Positions 1-8,886 of a DNA stretch of 64,000 nt are shown here, one piece after another. The stretch lies in contig NZ_JACYXK010000021.1 in NCBI RefSeq assembly GCF_014842975.1, forward strand, positions 1 to 64,000, given 5' to 3'. Source of the DNA: Rhodanobacter sp. DHB23 (GTDB taxonomy: Bacteria > Pseudomonadota > Gammaproteobacteria > Xanthomonadales > Rhodanobacteraceae). The notes under the pieces are model-generated. The model was given only the letters and a program-made list of their open reading frames with translations, had not been told where the DNA came from and ran no database searches. The position numbers and the translations under genes were made by a program. The stretch's first letter is position 1; the number at the start of each line of letters is the position of its first letter.

Positions 1-49
1 AAGCCGGCAGCGAATAGCCCTTCTGAAACTGCACCCGGTTCATCGACAT
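1..49 (-). CDS. IS1595-family transposase, N-terminus only (cut by window edge)
   Basis: Reading leftwards from 49 the first codons give MSMNRVQFQKGYSLPA, which closely resembles the conserved opening of IS1595-family transposases (M-x-MNRxQFQxGLSxPEF). A good ribosome site (GAGGAAG) lies about 7 bases before the ATG. Only 16 codons are inside the window, so the catalytic DDE domain and the element's other end cannot be seen. A companion ATG two codons later is an alternative start. If the element is intact, its end should lie in the 50-300 region, upstream of poxB. Identification rests on the N-terminal motif alone. Confidence 0.6.
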   Translation of the reverse strand, partial: MSMNRVQFQKGYSLPA

Positions 50-304
50 GGCGTCTTCCTCTCGGTGGAGACGCCATGGTTGAACATCTCCCGCTCAACA
101 GCTGAGATTCGACGCTAATCAGGTCCCGGAGGGAGAGGGATTCACTCATGCGGGTTTACGCGAATTCAAGTTGCCAGGCTTCGTTGATGGAGCGAAGACC
201 CGCTGCAGCTGAAGGGCAAGAGCACGCACCGTGCAAGCCACCCTTCACGCCACCCGAAGAACCCCCATGACAGCATGGTCGCTCCCCGTCCCCAGGAGCG
301 CCCT
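50..304. other. Non-coding gap between IS1595 transposase and poxB
   Basis: No convincing gene. The stretch should contain one end of the insertion sequence and the poxB promoter, neither of which I can place exactly. It contains a 24-base repeat unit (98-121) found again at 7224-7247. The poxB ribosome site (AGGAG, 291-296 region) lies at its right end. Confidence 0.5.
98..121 (+). repeat. Copy 1 of a 24-base dispersed repeat (GCTGAGAxTCGACGCTAATCA)
   Basis: The 24 bases here match 7224-7247 with one mismatch. A shorter inverted copy (15 bases, CTGAGACTCGACGCC on the minus strand) lies at 7061-7075. The role is unknown. Its position next to a transposase start suggests it could be part of a mobile-element end or a dispersed intergenic repeat. 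Confidence 0.5.
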
Positions 305-2035
305 ATGGCCATCCGCAACGTCGCCGACGTGCTGGTCGAAACCCTCGCCAACGCCGGCGTGCGCCGCATCCACGGCGTGGTGGGCGACAGCCTCAACGGC
401 ATCACCGAGTCGCTGCGCCAGCGTCCGGAGATGCGCTGGTTCCACTACCGGCACGAGGAAGCCGCCGCGTTCGCCGCTGGTGCCGAATCGCAGCTCACCG
501 GCCAGCTGGCGGTGTGCGCCGGCTCCTGCGGCCCCGGCAACCTGCACCTGATCAACGGCCTGTACGACGCGCAGCGTTCGCGCACGCCGGTGCTGGCGAT
601 CGCCGCGCACATTCCCTCGGTGGAAATCGGCAGCGGCTATTTCCAGGAGACCCATCCGCAGAACCTGTTCCGGGAATGCAGCCACTACTGCGAACTGGTG
701 AGCAGCCCCAGCCAGATCCACCGCGCCGCCGAGATCGCGGTGCGCACCGCGGTCGCGCAGCGCGGCGTGTCCGTGCTGGTGATCCCCGGCGATGTCGCGC
801 TGGCCGAGGCCTCCGGCCCGGTCGCCGACGCCGCCAGCCTGCTGCCCGACGCTCCCGTGGTGGTGCCCTCGCCCGAGCAGCTCGACAAGCTGGCCGGACT
901 GCTGGCCGGCGGCCGCAAGGTCACCCTGTTCTGCGGGCGCGGCTGCGCCGGCGCGCACGAGGCGGTGATGGACCTGGCGGATACGCTGAAGGCGCCGGTG
1001 GTGCACGCGCTGGGCGGCAAGGAACACATCGAGTGGAACAACCCCAACGACGTCGGCATGACCGGCCTGATCGGCTTCAGCTCCGGCTACCAGGCGATGA
1101 TGGACTGCGACACCCTGCTGCTGCTCGGCACCGACTTCCCGTACCGGCAGTTCTTCCCGAGCGACGCGAAGATCTGCCAGATCGACCTGCGCGGCGAGAA
1201 CCTGGGCCGCCGCTGCAAGCTCGACCTCGGCCTGGTCGGCGACGTGGGCGCCACACTGCAGGCCTTGCTGCCGCGCCTCAAGCCCGCGCGCAACGATGAC
1301 CACCTCAAGGCCAGCCTCGCCAACTACCGCAAGGCGCGCGAAGGCCTGGACGAACTCGCCACCGGCAAGCCGGGCCAGAAGCCGATCCACCCGCAATACG
1401 TGGCGAAGGTGGTGGACCAGCTCGCCAGCGAGGACGCGGTGTTCGCCTGCGACGTGGGCACGCCCACGATCTGGGCCGCGCGCTACCTGCGCATGAACGG
1501 CAGGCGCCGGCTGCTCGGCTCCTTCGTGCACGGCTCGATGGCCAATGCGATGCCGCAGGCGATCGGCGCGCAGACCGCCTACCCCGCGCGGCAGATCGTC
1601 AGTCTCTCCGGCGACGGCGGCTTCGCGATGCTGATGGGCGACCTGCTCACCCTGATCCAGCACAAGCTGCCGGTGAAGATCGTGGTGTTCAACAACGGCA
1701 CGCTGGGCTTCGTGGAGCTGGAGATGAAGGCCGCCGGCTTCCTGCCCGTCGGCGTGTCGCTGGACAACCCCGACTTCGGCGCGCTGGCGCGTGCCGCCGG
1801 CATTTACGGCGTGCGGGTGGAAGATCCCGGCGAATTGGAAGACGCGGTGCGCGAAGCCTTCGCGCACGACGGCCCCGCCCTGGTCGACGTGGTCACCAAC
1901 CGGCAGGAACTGTCGATGCCGCCGAAGATCCAGCTCGAACAGATCAAGGGCTTCAGCCTGTGGGCGCTGCGCACGGTGATGAACGGCCGCGGCGACGAGC
2001 TGATCGAACTGGCGCGCAGCAACCTGCGACGCTGA
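305..2035 (+). CDS. poxB: Pyruvate dehydrogenase (quinone), thiamine-diphosphate flavoenzyme PoxB
   Basis: Predicted to decarboxylate pyruvate to acetate and CO2, passing electrons through FAD to membrane ubiquinone. The 576-residue length fits the family (about 570). The N-terminal Pyr domain carries the activating glutamate in RHEEAAAF (around residue 50). A central FAD/DHAP-type domain follows, and the C-terminal PP domain has the Mg-ThDP motif SGDGGFAM...FNN (about 435-465). The ATG at 305 is preferred over an upstream ATG at 275 because it has AGGAG at the right spacing and matches the family start MAIxNVADxLVETL. The last 20 residues would be the membrane/quinone-binding tail. Pyruvate oxidases of this fold share the architecture, so the quinone partner is inferred from the PoxB-like sequence. 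Confidence 0.9.
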   Translation: MAIRNVADVLVETLANAGVRRIHGVVGDSLNGITESLRQRPEMRWFHYRHEEAAAFAAGAESQLTGQLAVCAGSCGPGNLHLINGLYDAQRSRTPVLAIAAHIPSVEIGSGYFQETHPQNLFRECSHYCELVSSPSQIHRAAEIAVRTAVAQRGVSVLVIPGDVALAEASGPVADAASLLPDAPVVVPSPEQLDKLAGLLAGGRKVTLFCGRGCAGAHEAVMDLADTLKAPVVHALGGKEHIEWNNPNDVGMTGLIGFSSGYQAMMDCDTLLLLGTDFPYRQFFPSDAKICQIDLRGENLGRRCKLDLGLVGDVGATLQALLPRLKPARNDDHLKASLANYRKAREGLDELATGKPGQKPIHPQYVAKVVDQLASEDAVFACDVGTPTIWAARYLRMNGRRRLLGSFVHGSMANAMPQAIGAQTAYPARQIVSLSGDGGFAMLMGDLLTLIQHKLPVKIVVFNNGTLGFVELEMKAAGFLPVGVSLDNPDFGALARAAGIYGVRVEDPGELEDAVREAFAHDGPALVDVVTNRQELSMPPKIQLEQIKGFSLWALRTVMNGRGDELIELARSNLRR

Positions 2036-2044
2036 TGGCATCCT

Positions 2045-2068
2045 CCCTCCCCTGCTTGCAGGGGAGGG
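2045..2068. repeat. Palindrome between convergent poxB and MFS gene (possible bidirectional terminator)
   Basis: A perfect inverted repeat with 11-base arms (CCCTCCCCTGC / GCAGGGGAGGG) and a TT loop, followed by GTTGGGGTGGGG. It belongs to the CTCCCC-type island family seen throughout the window, including inside leuS. It lies in the 48-base gap between two convergent genes, where it could end both transcripts. There is no T-run, so termination is only inferred. Confidence 0.5.
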
Positions 2069-2083
2069 TTGGGGTGGGGTGCT

Positions 2084-3322
2084 TCACCGCTTCGCCGGCT
2101 TCTCGATATCCGGCAACAGGATCGCGCACACGCCGATCAGCGGCAGCCATGCACACAGCTGGTAGACATAGCCGATGCCATCGAGGTCGGCCAGCTTGCC
2201 CAGCAGCGCCGCGCCCAGGCCGCCCATGCCGAAGGCCAGGCCGTAGAACACGCCGGAGATCATGCCCAGCCGCCCCGGCACCAGCTCCTGCGCGAACACG
2301 ATGATGGTGGTGAACGCCGACGCCAGCACCAGCCCGATCACCACGCTGAGCACGCTGGTCCAGAACAGGTTGGCATGCGGCAGCATCAGCGTGAACGGCG
2401 CCACGCCGAGGATGGAACCGAGGATCACCCACTTGCGCCCCACCTTGTCGCCCAGCGGGCCGCCGATCAGCACGCCCGCCGCCACCGCCGCGAGGAACAC
2501 GAACAGGTGCACCTGCGCGTCCTGCACCGACACGCCGAAGGTGTGCATCAGGTAGAACGTGTAATAGCTGCTGATGCTGGCGATGTAGAAATACTTGGAG
2601 AAGATCAGCACGGTGAGGATGAACAGCGAGAACAGCACCATGCCGCGCGACAGCTCGCGCGCCGGCGCGCGGCGCGCACGCGCCTTCACCCGCCCCGCAT
2701 GCCGTGCGTACCAGTGGCCTATCTGCACCAGCACCACGATCGCGAGCAATGCCGCCAGCGCGAACCACGCCACGCTGCCGCGCCCGTGCGGCACGATGAT
2801 CCACGCCGCCAGCAGCGGCCCCAGCGACGCGCCGAAGTTGCCGCCCACCACGAACACCGACTGCGCCAGGCCCGGCCGTCCGCCCGACGCCATGCGCGCC
2901 ACGCGCGAGGATTCCGGGTGGAAGATCGACGAGCCGGTGCCCACCAGCGCCGCCGCGAACAGCAGCACCGGGAAGTTCGGCGCATAGGCCAGCAGCAACA
3001 GGCCGCACAGGGTGAAGCCCATGCCGGCGGCGAGCGAATACGGCATCGAGCGGCGGTCGGCCGCCATGCCCACCAGCGGCTGCAGCAGCGAGGCGGTGGC
3101 CTGGTAGGTCAGCGTGATCAGGCCGACCTGGGCGAAGCTGAGTTGGAAGCCGCTCTTCAGCAGCGGATAGATCGCCAGGATCAGCGACTGGATCATGTCG
3201 TTGAGCAGGTGCGAGAAGCTGATCGCGCCCAGCACGGTGAACTGGGTGCGCTCCTCGGCGGCCACCGGCTTCGGCGACGGAACGGCGGGATTCAACGGAA
3301 CGGCATCGACGCTGGTCTGCAT
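2084..3322 (-). CDS. MFS efflux transporter, fosmidomycin-resistance (Fsr) type
   Basis: 412-residue inner-membrane protein with about 12 hydrophobic segments. The opening after a short cytoplasmic tail (FTVLGAISFSHLLNDMIQSL) and the segment IYPLLKSGFQLSFAQVGLITL are characteristic of the Fsr branch of the major facilitator superfamily, which exports fosmidomycin and related small molecules by proton antiport. The start at 3322 gives a family-length protein; the longer upstream reading (to 3610) runs through repeat DNA and has no family similarity. It is divergent from the AraC-type regulator at 3827, separated by about 500 bases of repeats, so control by that regulator is possible but unproven. 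The natural substrate is unknown. Confidence 0.85.
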   Translation of the reverse strand: MQTSVDAVPLNPAVPSPKPVAAEERTQFTVLGAISFSHLLNDMIQSLILAIYPLLKSGFQLSFAQVGLITLTYQATASLLQPLVGMAADRRSMPYSLAAGMGFTLCGLLLLAYAPNFPVLLFAAALVGTGSSIFHPESSRVARMASGGRPGLAQSVFVVGGNFGASLGPLLAAWIIVPHGRGSVAWFALAALLAIVVLVQIGHWYARHAGRVKARARRAPARELSRGMVLFSLFILTVLIFSKYFYIASISSYYTFYLMHTFGVSVQDAQVHLFVFLAAVAAGVLIGGPLGDKVGRKWVILGSILGVAPFTLMLPHANLFWTSVLSVVIGLVLASAFTTIIVFAQELVPGRLGMISGVFYGLAFGMGGLGAALLGKLADLDGIGYVYQLCAWLPLIGVCAILLPDIEKPAKR

Positions 3323-3826
3323 GGGGGAACTCGTCAGTGATCTCGGGGAAAGATCGCAACGGCGCGCATTGCATCCGTCGCTGCGTACACGATAATCGGC
3401 AGTCGTGCGGCCCGCATGCGCCGTCGGGTCAGATTCTGTCGAATTCGGGCCACACAAAAGATTCCTGATGAACGTCGATTCCAGATCCTGATTGACGACA
3501 TTGCCTGGTTGCGGAAGGCCGCTCCCCCGCCGGACGCGGGGAGCGGCCATGGATGGCCGTGCCTTGAGGAGCGAGGAAGTGGGACTGGGGTGAGGGTTCG
3601 GGCGTGACAAGACGCGCAGGATTCGGTGGATGTGAGATTCCCCGCCTTGCCCGAACCCTCATCCGGCCCTGCGGGCCACCTTCTCCCGGAGGGAGAAGGG
3701 AAAAGCTGGTGGAGCTTGTCGCCAATCGGGTTACAGATACCGCAACTGCGTTTACCTCAACCACGTCCCCCTGGGCGTAGGCCCGCAGGGCCGCAACCGA
3801 AGGGTTCCCGCCGGAAAAGCTTCTGC
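3323..3826. repeat. 500-base intergenic repeat island between divergent MFS and AraC genes
   Basis: No gene. Visible structures: a palindrome around GGCCATGGATGGCC (3544-3558), closely related to one at 32024-32040; a 13-base inverted pair TGAGGGTTCGGGC (3591-3603) and GCCCGAACCCTCA (3649-3661); and a palindrome CTTCTCCCGGAGGGAGAAG (3680-3698). The GCCCGAACCCTCA plus CTCCCGGAGGGAG combination recurs at 7386-7431. Both divergent promoters must lie here, but I cannot assign -10/-35 boxes. Confidence 0.6.
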
Positions 3827-4615
3827 ATGCGCCACACCCGCGTCGATGCCTACGAAAACGCGCCGCGCGACGTCGTCGCCACCGGCAACGACTACGCCGC
3901 CGGCTACGTGCTGCCCGCGCACGCGCACCGGCGCGGCCAGCTGCTGTACGCCGCCACCGGCGTGGTCAGCGCGGTGACCGACCGCGGCAGCTGGGTGGTG
4001 CCGCCGCAGCGCGCTCTGTGGATACCGCCGGGCGTGCCGCACGAGGTGCACATGAGCGGCGACGTTTCCACGCGCAGCGTCTACGTGCAGCGCGAGGCCG
4101 CCGACGCCGCCGGCCTGCCCGCGCATTGCCAAGTGATCGCGGTCTCGCCCCTGCTGCACGCCCTGCTGATGGAGGCGGTGGACCTGCCGCTGGAATACGC
4201 GCTGGACGGCCGCGACGGCCGCGTGATGGCCCTGCTGCTGGACGAGATCCGCGCGATGCCCGCGCTGCCGCTGAACACCCCGCTGCCCGACGAGCCGCGC
4301 CTGCGCAAGCTGTGCCGCGCCCTGCTCGCCGCGCCCGCGCTGGAAATCGACGTGGACGCGATGGCGCACAAGGCCGGCATGAGCCGCCGCCACTTCACCC
4401 GCCTGTTCCGCCGCCAGACCGGCATGAGCTTCGCCGCCTGGCGCCAGCAGGCCTGCCTGCTCGCCGCACTCACCCGGCTGGCCCGCGGCGAACCGGTCAC
4501 CACGGTCGCCGTCGAACTCGGCTACGCCAGCGCCAGCGCCTTCAGCGCCGCGTTCCGCCGCGCGCTGGGCTCGCCCCCTAGCCGGTACCTGGCGATGCAG
4601 GCGCGCGCGCATTGA
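3827..4615 (+). CDS. AraC-family transcriptional regulator
   Basis: 262 residues. The N-terminal half is a cupin-type sensor (YVLPAHAHRRGQLLYAATG ... WVVPPQRALWIPPGVPHEV, residues about 22-80), and the C-terminal half is a double helix-turn-helix (MAHKAGMSRRHFTRLFRRQTG ... VAVELGYASASAFSAAFRRALG, about 185-255). This layout is typical of the group of AraC regulators that control a neighbouring transporter. The ATG at 3827 is chosen because upstream codons to 3626 fall in repeat DNA and lack family similarity. The likely target is the divergent Fsr-type MFS gene (inference from position). The effector is unknown. Confidence 0.85.
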   Translation: MRHTRVDAYENAPRDVVATGNDYAAGYVLPAHAHRRGQLLYAATGVVSAVTDRGSWVVPPQRALWIPPGVPHEVHMSGDVSTRSVYVQREAADAAGLPAHCQVIAVSPLLHALLMEAVDLPLEYALDGRDGRVMALLLDEIRAMPALPLNTPLPDEPRLRKLCRALLAAPALEIDVDAMAHKAGMSRRHFTRLFRRQTGMSFAAWRQQACLLAALTRLARGEPVTTVAVELGYASASAFSAAFRRALGSPPSRYLAMQARAH

Positions 4616-4621
4616 TCGCCG

Positions 4622-4696
4622 GCAGGAGCGCACCCTTTGCGCGAACGCTCTGATGCCCGATCGGAGCAAAAGCGATCGCGCACAGGGTGCGCCTGC
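4622..4696. repeat. REP hairpin 1 (long inverted repeat, GGAGCGCACCCT...)
   Basis: Imperfect inverted repeat: the left arm contains GCAGGAGCGCACCCTTTGCG and the right arm contains CGCACAGGGTGCGCCTGC, separated by about 35 bases including GATCGGAGC. It is one of four related elements in the window (see 20419, 34063, 41935). It sits between the AraC gene and ppk1. The architecture resembles REP doublets (REPIN/BIME) mobilised by RAYT-type transposases elsewhere in the genome. Confidence 0.75.
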
Positions 4697-4710
4697 CGGA
4701 GGCGGCGGCA

Positions 4711-4749
4711 CGTCATCCACCGGTCATGAACCTTGGTCAAAGTCGTCAC
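4711..4749 (+). promoter_or_regulatory. Candidate Pho box and promoter upstream of ppk1
   Basis: GTCAT-type half sites occur as CGTCAT (4711), GGTCAT (4722) and CGTCAC (4744). Their starts are 11 and 22 bases apart, the helical spacing of PhoB-binding direct repeats (consensus CTGTCAT every 11 bases). A weak -10-like GCATAA follows at 4756-4761, 17 bases after TTGGTC (4733-4738). PhoB control of ppk1 is known in several bacteria. Here it is an inference from the repeat spacing. Confidence 0.45.
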
Positions 4750-4833
4750 ACCCACGCATAAAGCGCATGCGCCGCGAAGGACTACCATGCCGGTCTGGAT
4801 GGTACGCCGCATGCACCCCACGGATACAACCCG

Positions 4834-6984
4834 ATGAGTTCACGCGCCCCCCGCAAGCCCACGCCCGTCACCACGGACGCCCCGGCGGCCAATGACGCGA
4901 GCGACGCCGTCGCGCCCGACCTCGGCGAGCGCCGGCTGTACATCAACCGCGAGCTGTCGCTGCTCGCCTTCAACACGCGGGTGCTCGACCAGGCGCTGGA
5001 CGAACGCACGCCGCTGCTGGAACGGCTGAAGTTCCTGCTGATCTTCTCGCGCAACATGGACGAGTTCTTCGAGATCCGCGTGGCCGGGCTGAAGGGCCAG
5101 ATCGCGCTGGAGCGCGAGCTGCCCGGCGCCGACGGCATGGCGCCGCGGCAGGTGCTGGCGGAGATCGGCACGATCGCGCACAAGCAGATCGAGCGGCAGT
5201 ACGCGATCCTCAACGAGCGCATCCTGCCGGAACTGGCCACCCACGGCATCCGCATCGCGCGGCGCGACGAGTGGACGCAGAAGCAGAGGCAGTGGGTGCG
5301 CCATTATTTCCGCGCGGAGGTGGCACCGCTGGTGACGCCGATCGGGCTGGATCCCACCCATCCGTTCCCGCTGCTGGTCAACAAGAGCCTCAACTTCATC
5401 GTGCAACTGGACGGCGTGGACGCGTTCGGCCGCGACTCCGGCCTCGCCGTGGTGCCGGCGCCGCGCGTGTTGCCGCGGCTGATCCAGATGCCCGTCGACA
5501 TTGCCGGGCACGACGACTGCTACGTGCTGCTGTCCTCGATCATCCACGCGCACGCCGAGGAACTGTTCCCCGGCATGAACGTGCTGGGCTGCTACCAGTT
5601 CCGGCTCACCCGCAACGCCGACCTCGCGCTCGACCCCGAGGACGTGGAAGACCTGGCGCTGGCGCTGCGCGGCGAGCTGTACTCGCGCCGCTTCGGCAAT
5701 GCGGTGCGGCTGGAAGTCGCGGACAACTGCCCGAAGGAGCTGACCGCCTACCTGCTCAGGCAGTTCGGCCTCGCCGAGTCGGAACTGTACGAGGTGAACG
5801 GCCCGGTGAACCTGGCGCGGCTGTTCAGCATCGCCAGCAAGGTGAATTACCCCACGCTGCAGTACAAGCCCTTCGTGCCCGCGTTGCCCAAGCTGCTGAA
5901 GCATGCCGACGACCTGTTCTCGGTGATCGCGCGGCACGACGTGCTGCTGCTGCATCCGTACGAGTCGTTCACGCCGGTGATCGACCTGCTGCGCCAGGCC
6001 GCTAAGGATCCGCAGGTGCTGGCGATCAAGCAGACGCTGTACCGCACCGGCGCGGACTCCGAGATCGTCGACGCGCTGGTCGACGCGGCGCGCGCGGGCA
6101 AGGAAGTGACCGCGGTGGTGGAGCTGCGCGCGCGCTTCGACGAGGAGTCCAACCTCTCGCTCGCCTCGCGCCTGCAGCAGGCCGGCGCGATGGTGATCTA
6201 CGGCGTGGTGGGCATCAAGACGCACGCCAAGCTGATGCTGATCCAGCGCCGCGAAGGCAGCGAGCTGGTGCGCTACGCGCACATGGGCACCGGCAACTAC
6301 CACACCGGCAACGCGCGGCTGTACACCGACTACAGCCTGCTCACTTCCGACCAAGCGCTGTGCGAGGACGTGCACAAACTCTTCAGCCAGCTCACCGGCA
6401 TGGGCAAGGCGCTGCGCATGAAGAAGCTGCTGCAGGCGCCGTTCACGCTGAAGAAGACCCTGCTGGAGCTGATCGCGCGCGAGACCGAACATGCCACGGC
6501 GGGCAAGCCGGCGCAGATCATCATCAAGGTCAACGCGCTGACCGAGCCCAAGGTGATCCGCGCGCTGTACAAGGCCAGCATCGCCGGCGTGCGCATCGAC
6601 CTGATCGTGCGTGGCATGTGCTGCCTGCGGCCGGGCGTGCCCGGCGTGTCGGAACACATCCGCGTGCGCTCGGTGATCGGCCGCTTCCTGGAACACAGCC
6701 GCGCCTACTGGTTCGCCAACGCCGGCGAGCCGGTGCTCTACCTCTCCAGTGCCGACCTGATGGAACGCAACCTGGACCGTCGCGTGGAATGCGCCTTCCC
6801 CATCGAGGGCCGCAAGCTGCAGCAACGCATCCACGCCGCACTGCAGCTCTACCTCGACGACAACAGCGGCGCCGCCGAGCTGCAGGCCGATGGCAGCTAC
6901 CGCCCCGCGGCGCGCGCTGCCGGCGAAGCGCTGCGCGACGCCCAGCAGCAGTTGCTGGCGAAGCTCTGCGACGTATCGGCGTGA
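4834..6984 (+). CDS. ppk1: Polyphosphate kinase 1
   Basis: Makes inorganic polyphosphate from the gamma-phosphate of ATP. The 716 residues cover the full PPK1 plan: N-terminal helical domain (LYINRELSLLAFNTRVLDQA, about 35-55; NMDEFFEIRVAGLKGQ, about 75-90), middle domain, and two C-terminal phospholipase-D-like domains. His464 in GIKTHAKLML and His483 in YAHMGTGNY have the 19-residue spacing of the E. coli autophosphorylated H435 and H454. The poorly conserved first 30 residues are low-complexity. The ATG at 4834 overlaps the TGA of an eight-codon reading frame starting at 4811 (ATGA), which could be chance. No ppx or phoU gene lies next to it. A possible Pho box lies 85 bases upstream. Confidence 0.95.
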   Translation: MSSRAPRKPTPVTTDAPAANDASDAVAPDLGERRLYINRELSLLAFNTRVLDQALDERTPLLERLKFLLIFSRNMDEFFEIRVAGLKGQIALERELPGADGMAPRQVLAEIGTIAHKQIERQYAILNERILPELATHGIRIARRDEWTQKQRQWVRHYFRAEVAPLVTPIGLDPTHPFPLLVNKSLNFIVQLDGVDAFGRDSGLAVVPAPRVLPRLIQMPVDIAGHDDCYVLLSSIIHAHAEELFPGMNVLGCYQFRLTRNADLALDPEDVEDLALALRGELYSRRFGNAVRLEVADNCPKELTAYLLRQFGLAESELYEVNGPVNLARLFSIASKVNYPTLQYKPFVPALPKLLKHADDLFSVIARHDVLLLHPYESFTPVIDLLRQAAKDPQVLAIKQTLYRTGADSEIVDALVDAARAGKEVTAVVELRARFDEESNLSLASRLQQAGAMVIYGVVGIKTHAKLMLIQRREGSELVRYAHMGTGNYHTGNARLYTDYSLLTSDQALCEDVHKLFSQLTGMGKALRMKKLLQAPFTLKKTLLELIARETEHATAGKPAQIIIKVNALTEPKVIRALYKASIAGVRIDLIVRGMCCLRPGVPGVSEHIRVRSVIGRFLEHSRAYWFANAGEPVLYLSSADLMERNLDRRVECAFPIEGRKLQQRIHAALQLYLDDNSGAAELQADGSYRPAARAAGEALRDAQQQLLAKLCDVSA

Positions 6985-7510
6985 GTCGCAAACGAAGCCT
7001 GGCGGCTTGAATGCGCGTGAACCTGCACCGGTGAGTCCCCCGCCCTTCGGGACCTGACTTGGCGTCGAGTCTCAGTCTTGCCATGTTCTATCCCCCTCCC
7101 CTGCGCGCAGGGGAGGGCTGGGGTGGGGGCAAGCGCTTGCGAAAGCAGTCCATGAGAGTCTTTCGCCAGGTTTCACCCCCTCCCAACCTCCCCCTGCACG
7201 CAGGGGGAGGAGCAAATCGGCTCACAGCTGAGACTCGACGCTAATCACGTCTTCGGAAGAGGGGGCCGACCTGCAGGCGTTGATGCGCCTGCGGAACAGC
7301 GAAGCTGGCCCCGTCAGGGGTGAGCGCCATGGAAAGCGCGAATCCAGGCGGGCGACGGTTCGGGCGGACCGGCATGTTGACGCAAGCCCGAACCCTCACC
7401 CCCAGCCCTTCTCCCGGAGGGAGAGGGGAGAAGATCGCTTGCCAAGCATTCCGGACAGCAGCATGCCTACGCGGGGATTGCCTACGCAGGAATGACGGGC
7501 ACGAAGCCGC
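6985..7510. repeat. 526-base intergenic repeat island after ppk1
   Basis: No gene. Contains, in order: an inverted partial copy of the dispersed repeat (7061-7075); a palindrome CCCTCCCCTGCGCGCAGGGG (about 7094-7113); a palindrome CCCCCTGCACGCAGGGGG (about 7191-7208); the 24-base repeat (7224-7247); and the pair GCCCGAACCCTCA (7386-7398) plus CTTCTCCCGGAGGGAG (7409-7424) shared with 3649-3698. These are the same families seen in other gaps. Any ppk1 terminator would be one of these hairpins. Confidence 0.6.
7224..7247 (+). repeat. Copy 2 of the 24-base dispersed repeat
   Basis: Matches 98-121 at 23 of 24 positions. The inverted 15-base copy at 7061-7075 faces it 150 bases away, so the pair could form the ends of a small element. 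No open reading frame lies between them. Confidence 0.5.
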
Positions 7511-8392
7511 TCACGGCTCGCCCGCGAAGGTGTTGCAGCTGTTGATGTCGCCGCTTTGCATGCCGGCCTTGAACCACTTCACGCGCTGCGCCGAGGTGCC
7601 ATGGGTGAAGGTGTCGGGCATCACGCGGCCCTGGGTTTCCTTCTGCAGGGTGTCGTCGCCCACCGCACTGGCCGCGTTGAGCGCGGACTCCACGTCGCCC
7701 GGCTGCAGCCAGTCCAGCCGCTGCTGCGTGCGGTTGGCCCACACGCCGGCGAAGCAGTCGGCCTGTAGCTCCTGCCGTACCGAGAGGCCGTCGGCGCCGT
7801 CCATCGGATAGCCCTGCTGCTGCAGCTGCTGCACCTTGTCGAACACGCCGAGCAGGTTCTGCACGTGGTGGCCGACCTCGTGTGCGATCACGTAGGCGCG
7901 CGCGAAATCGCCGGAAGCGTGGAAACGGTCCTGCAGTTCCTGGAAGAAGCCGAGGTCGAGGTAGACCTTGCGGTCGCCGGGGCAATAGAACGGCCCCACC
8001 GCGGTGGAGGCGGCGCCGCACGCCGTCGCCACCTGGCCCTGGAACAGGTGCAGCCTGGGATCGGTGTAGCTCTTGCCCATCGCGGCGAAGTAGTCGCCCC
8101 AGGTCTTCTCGGTGGAACCCATGATGTGGCAGGCGAACGCAATCTGCTCGTTGCCGGGATTCTGGCAACTGACCGCCTGCGTGGGCTGCGCCTGCCCGCT
8201 GGTCTGCTGCACGCCGCCCTCGCCGCCGCCCAGGAACGGCGTGATCAGGTCGCGCTTGAAGATCAGGCTGAGCACCAGGAGGATCAGCAGGCCACCCAGG
8301 CCCAGGTGCACCCCGCCCGGCTGGAAACCGCCGCCACCGCCGCCGCTGCCTTCCTCGACGTTGTCGCTGTTCTCGCCCTTCTGCCAGTCCAT
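7511..8392 (-). CDS. Neutral zinc metallopeptidase (YpfJ/KPN_02809 family)
   Basis: 293 residues. A short glycine-rich cytoplasmic stretch (residues 16-28) precedes one membrane helix (about 30-45, LGLGGLLILLVLSLIF). The bulk is a predicted periplasmic protease domain with the zinc motif HEVGH at 171-175 and a downstream acidic ligand region (ELQADCFAGVWA). Cysteine pairs (C76/C88, C125/C137) suggest disulfides outside the cytoplasm. The start MDWQKGEN at 8392 has a strong ribosome site (GGGAGGGG) and matches the family start. Substrates of this family are not established. It reads toward ppk1, so the two genes converge across a repeat island. Confidence 0.85.
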   Translation of the reverse strand: MDWQKGENSDNVEEGSGGGGGGFQPGGVHLGLGGLLILLVLSLIFKRDLITPFLGGGEGGVQQTSGQAQPTQAVSCQNPGNEQIAFACHIMGSTEKTWGDYFAAMGKSYTDPRLHLFQGQVATACGAASTAVGPFYCPGDRKVYLDLGFFQELQDRFHASGDFARAYVIAHEVGHHVQNLLGVFDKVQQLQQQGYPMDGADGLSVRQELQADCFAGVWANRTQQRLDWLQPGDVESALNAASAVGDDTLQKETQGRVMPDTFTHGTSAQRVKWFKAGMQSGDINSCNTFAGEP

Positions 8393-8490
8393 GCCACCCC
8401 TCCCGTGCCGGTGCCTGCAACGACGATAGCGCCTCGCGCGCCGCCGCGCCAAACCGCTACAGTGGCGCACCTTTCCCGACGAGAAGCACC

Positions 8491-8886
8491 ATGCTCCAGC
8501 ACCTGCCCGCCCTGGTCGTCCTGCTCGCCGTGCTGCTGCAGTTCGGCACCCTGTTCGCGGTGGGCCACGCCCGCGGCAAATACGGCATCAAGGCACCGGC
8601 CACCAGCGGCCACCCCGATTTCGAACGTGCCTACCGCGTGCAGATGAACACGCTGGAAGCCGTGCTGCTATTCCTGCCCACGCTGTGGGTGGCCGTGCAA
8701 TACGGCTACGGCGGCTGGGCCGGCGTGGCCGGGCTGGTATGGGTCGTGGGCCGCGCGTGGTACGCGCTGGCCTACCTGCAGGACGCCTCGCGCCGCGGCG
8801 GCGGCTTCATGCTGGGCATGCTGGGCTGGGCGGCAACGCTGGTGATGGCCCTGATCGGCGTGGGCCGCGCCCTGCTGGCTGGTTGA
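8491..8886 (+). CDS. MAPEG-family membrane protein
   Basis: 131 residues, four predicted membrane helices. The segment MNTLEAVLLFLPTLWVAV followed by GRAWYALAYLQDASRRGGGF is typical of the bacterial MAPEG family (membrane-associated proteins in eicosanoid and glutathione metabolism). The Arg/Tyr-containing motif after helix 3 normally binds glutathione in enzymatic members. Whether this one is an enzyme is unknown. It is divergent from the zinc peptidase, with about 100 bases between starts. Confidence 0.85.
   Translation: MLQHLPALVVLLAVLLQFGTLFAVGHARGKYGIKAPATSGHPDFERAYRVQMNTLEAVLLFLPTLWVAVQYGYGGWAGVAGLVWVVGRAWYALAYLQDASRRGGGFMLGMLGWAATLVMALIGVGRALLAG

Noticed and set aside
51-304. Search for an intact IS1595 end and poxB promoter
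   Set aside because: No clear terminal inverted repeat could be fixed without the other end, and no convincing -35/-10 pair was seen.
245-2041. Very long minus-strand frame antisense to poxB (598 codons); similar long antisense frames at 4840-6834, 24208-26895, 35940-38339 and 57831-61046
   Set aside because: They are shadows produced by GC-rich codon bias. Their translations are His/Arg/Gln/Val-rich without family motifs, while the opposite strand carries complete known proteins.
4811-4837. Eight-codon leader frame overlapping the ppk1 start by ATGA
   Set aside because: It has no ribosome site and no recognisable attenuator; chance is the simplest explanation.
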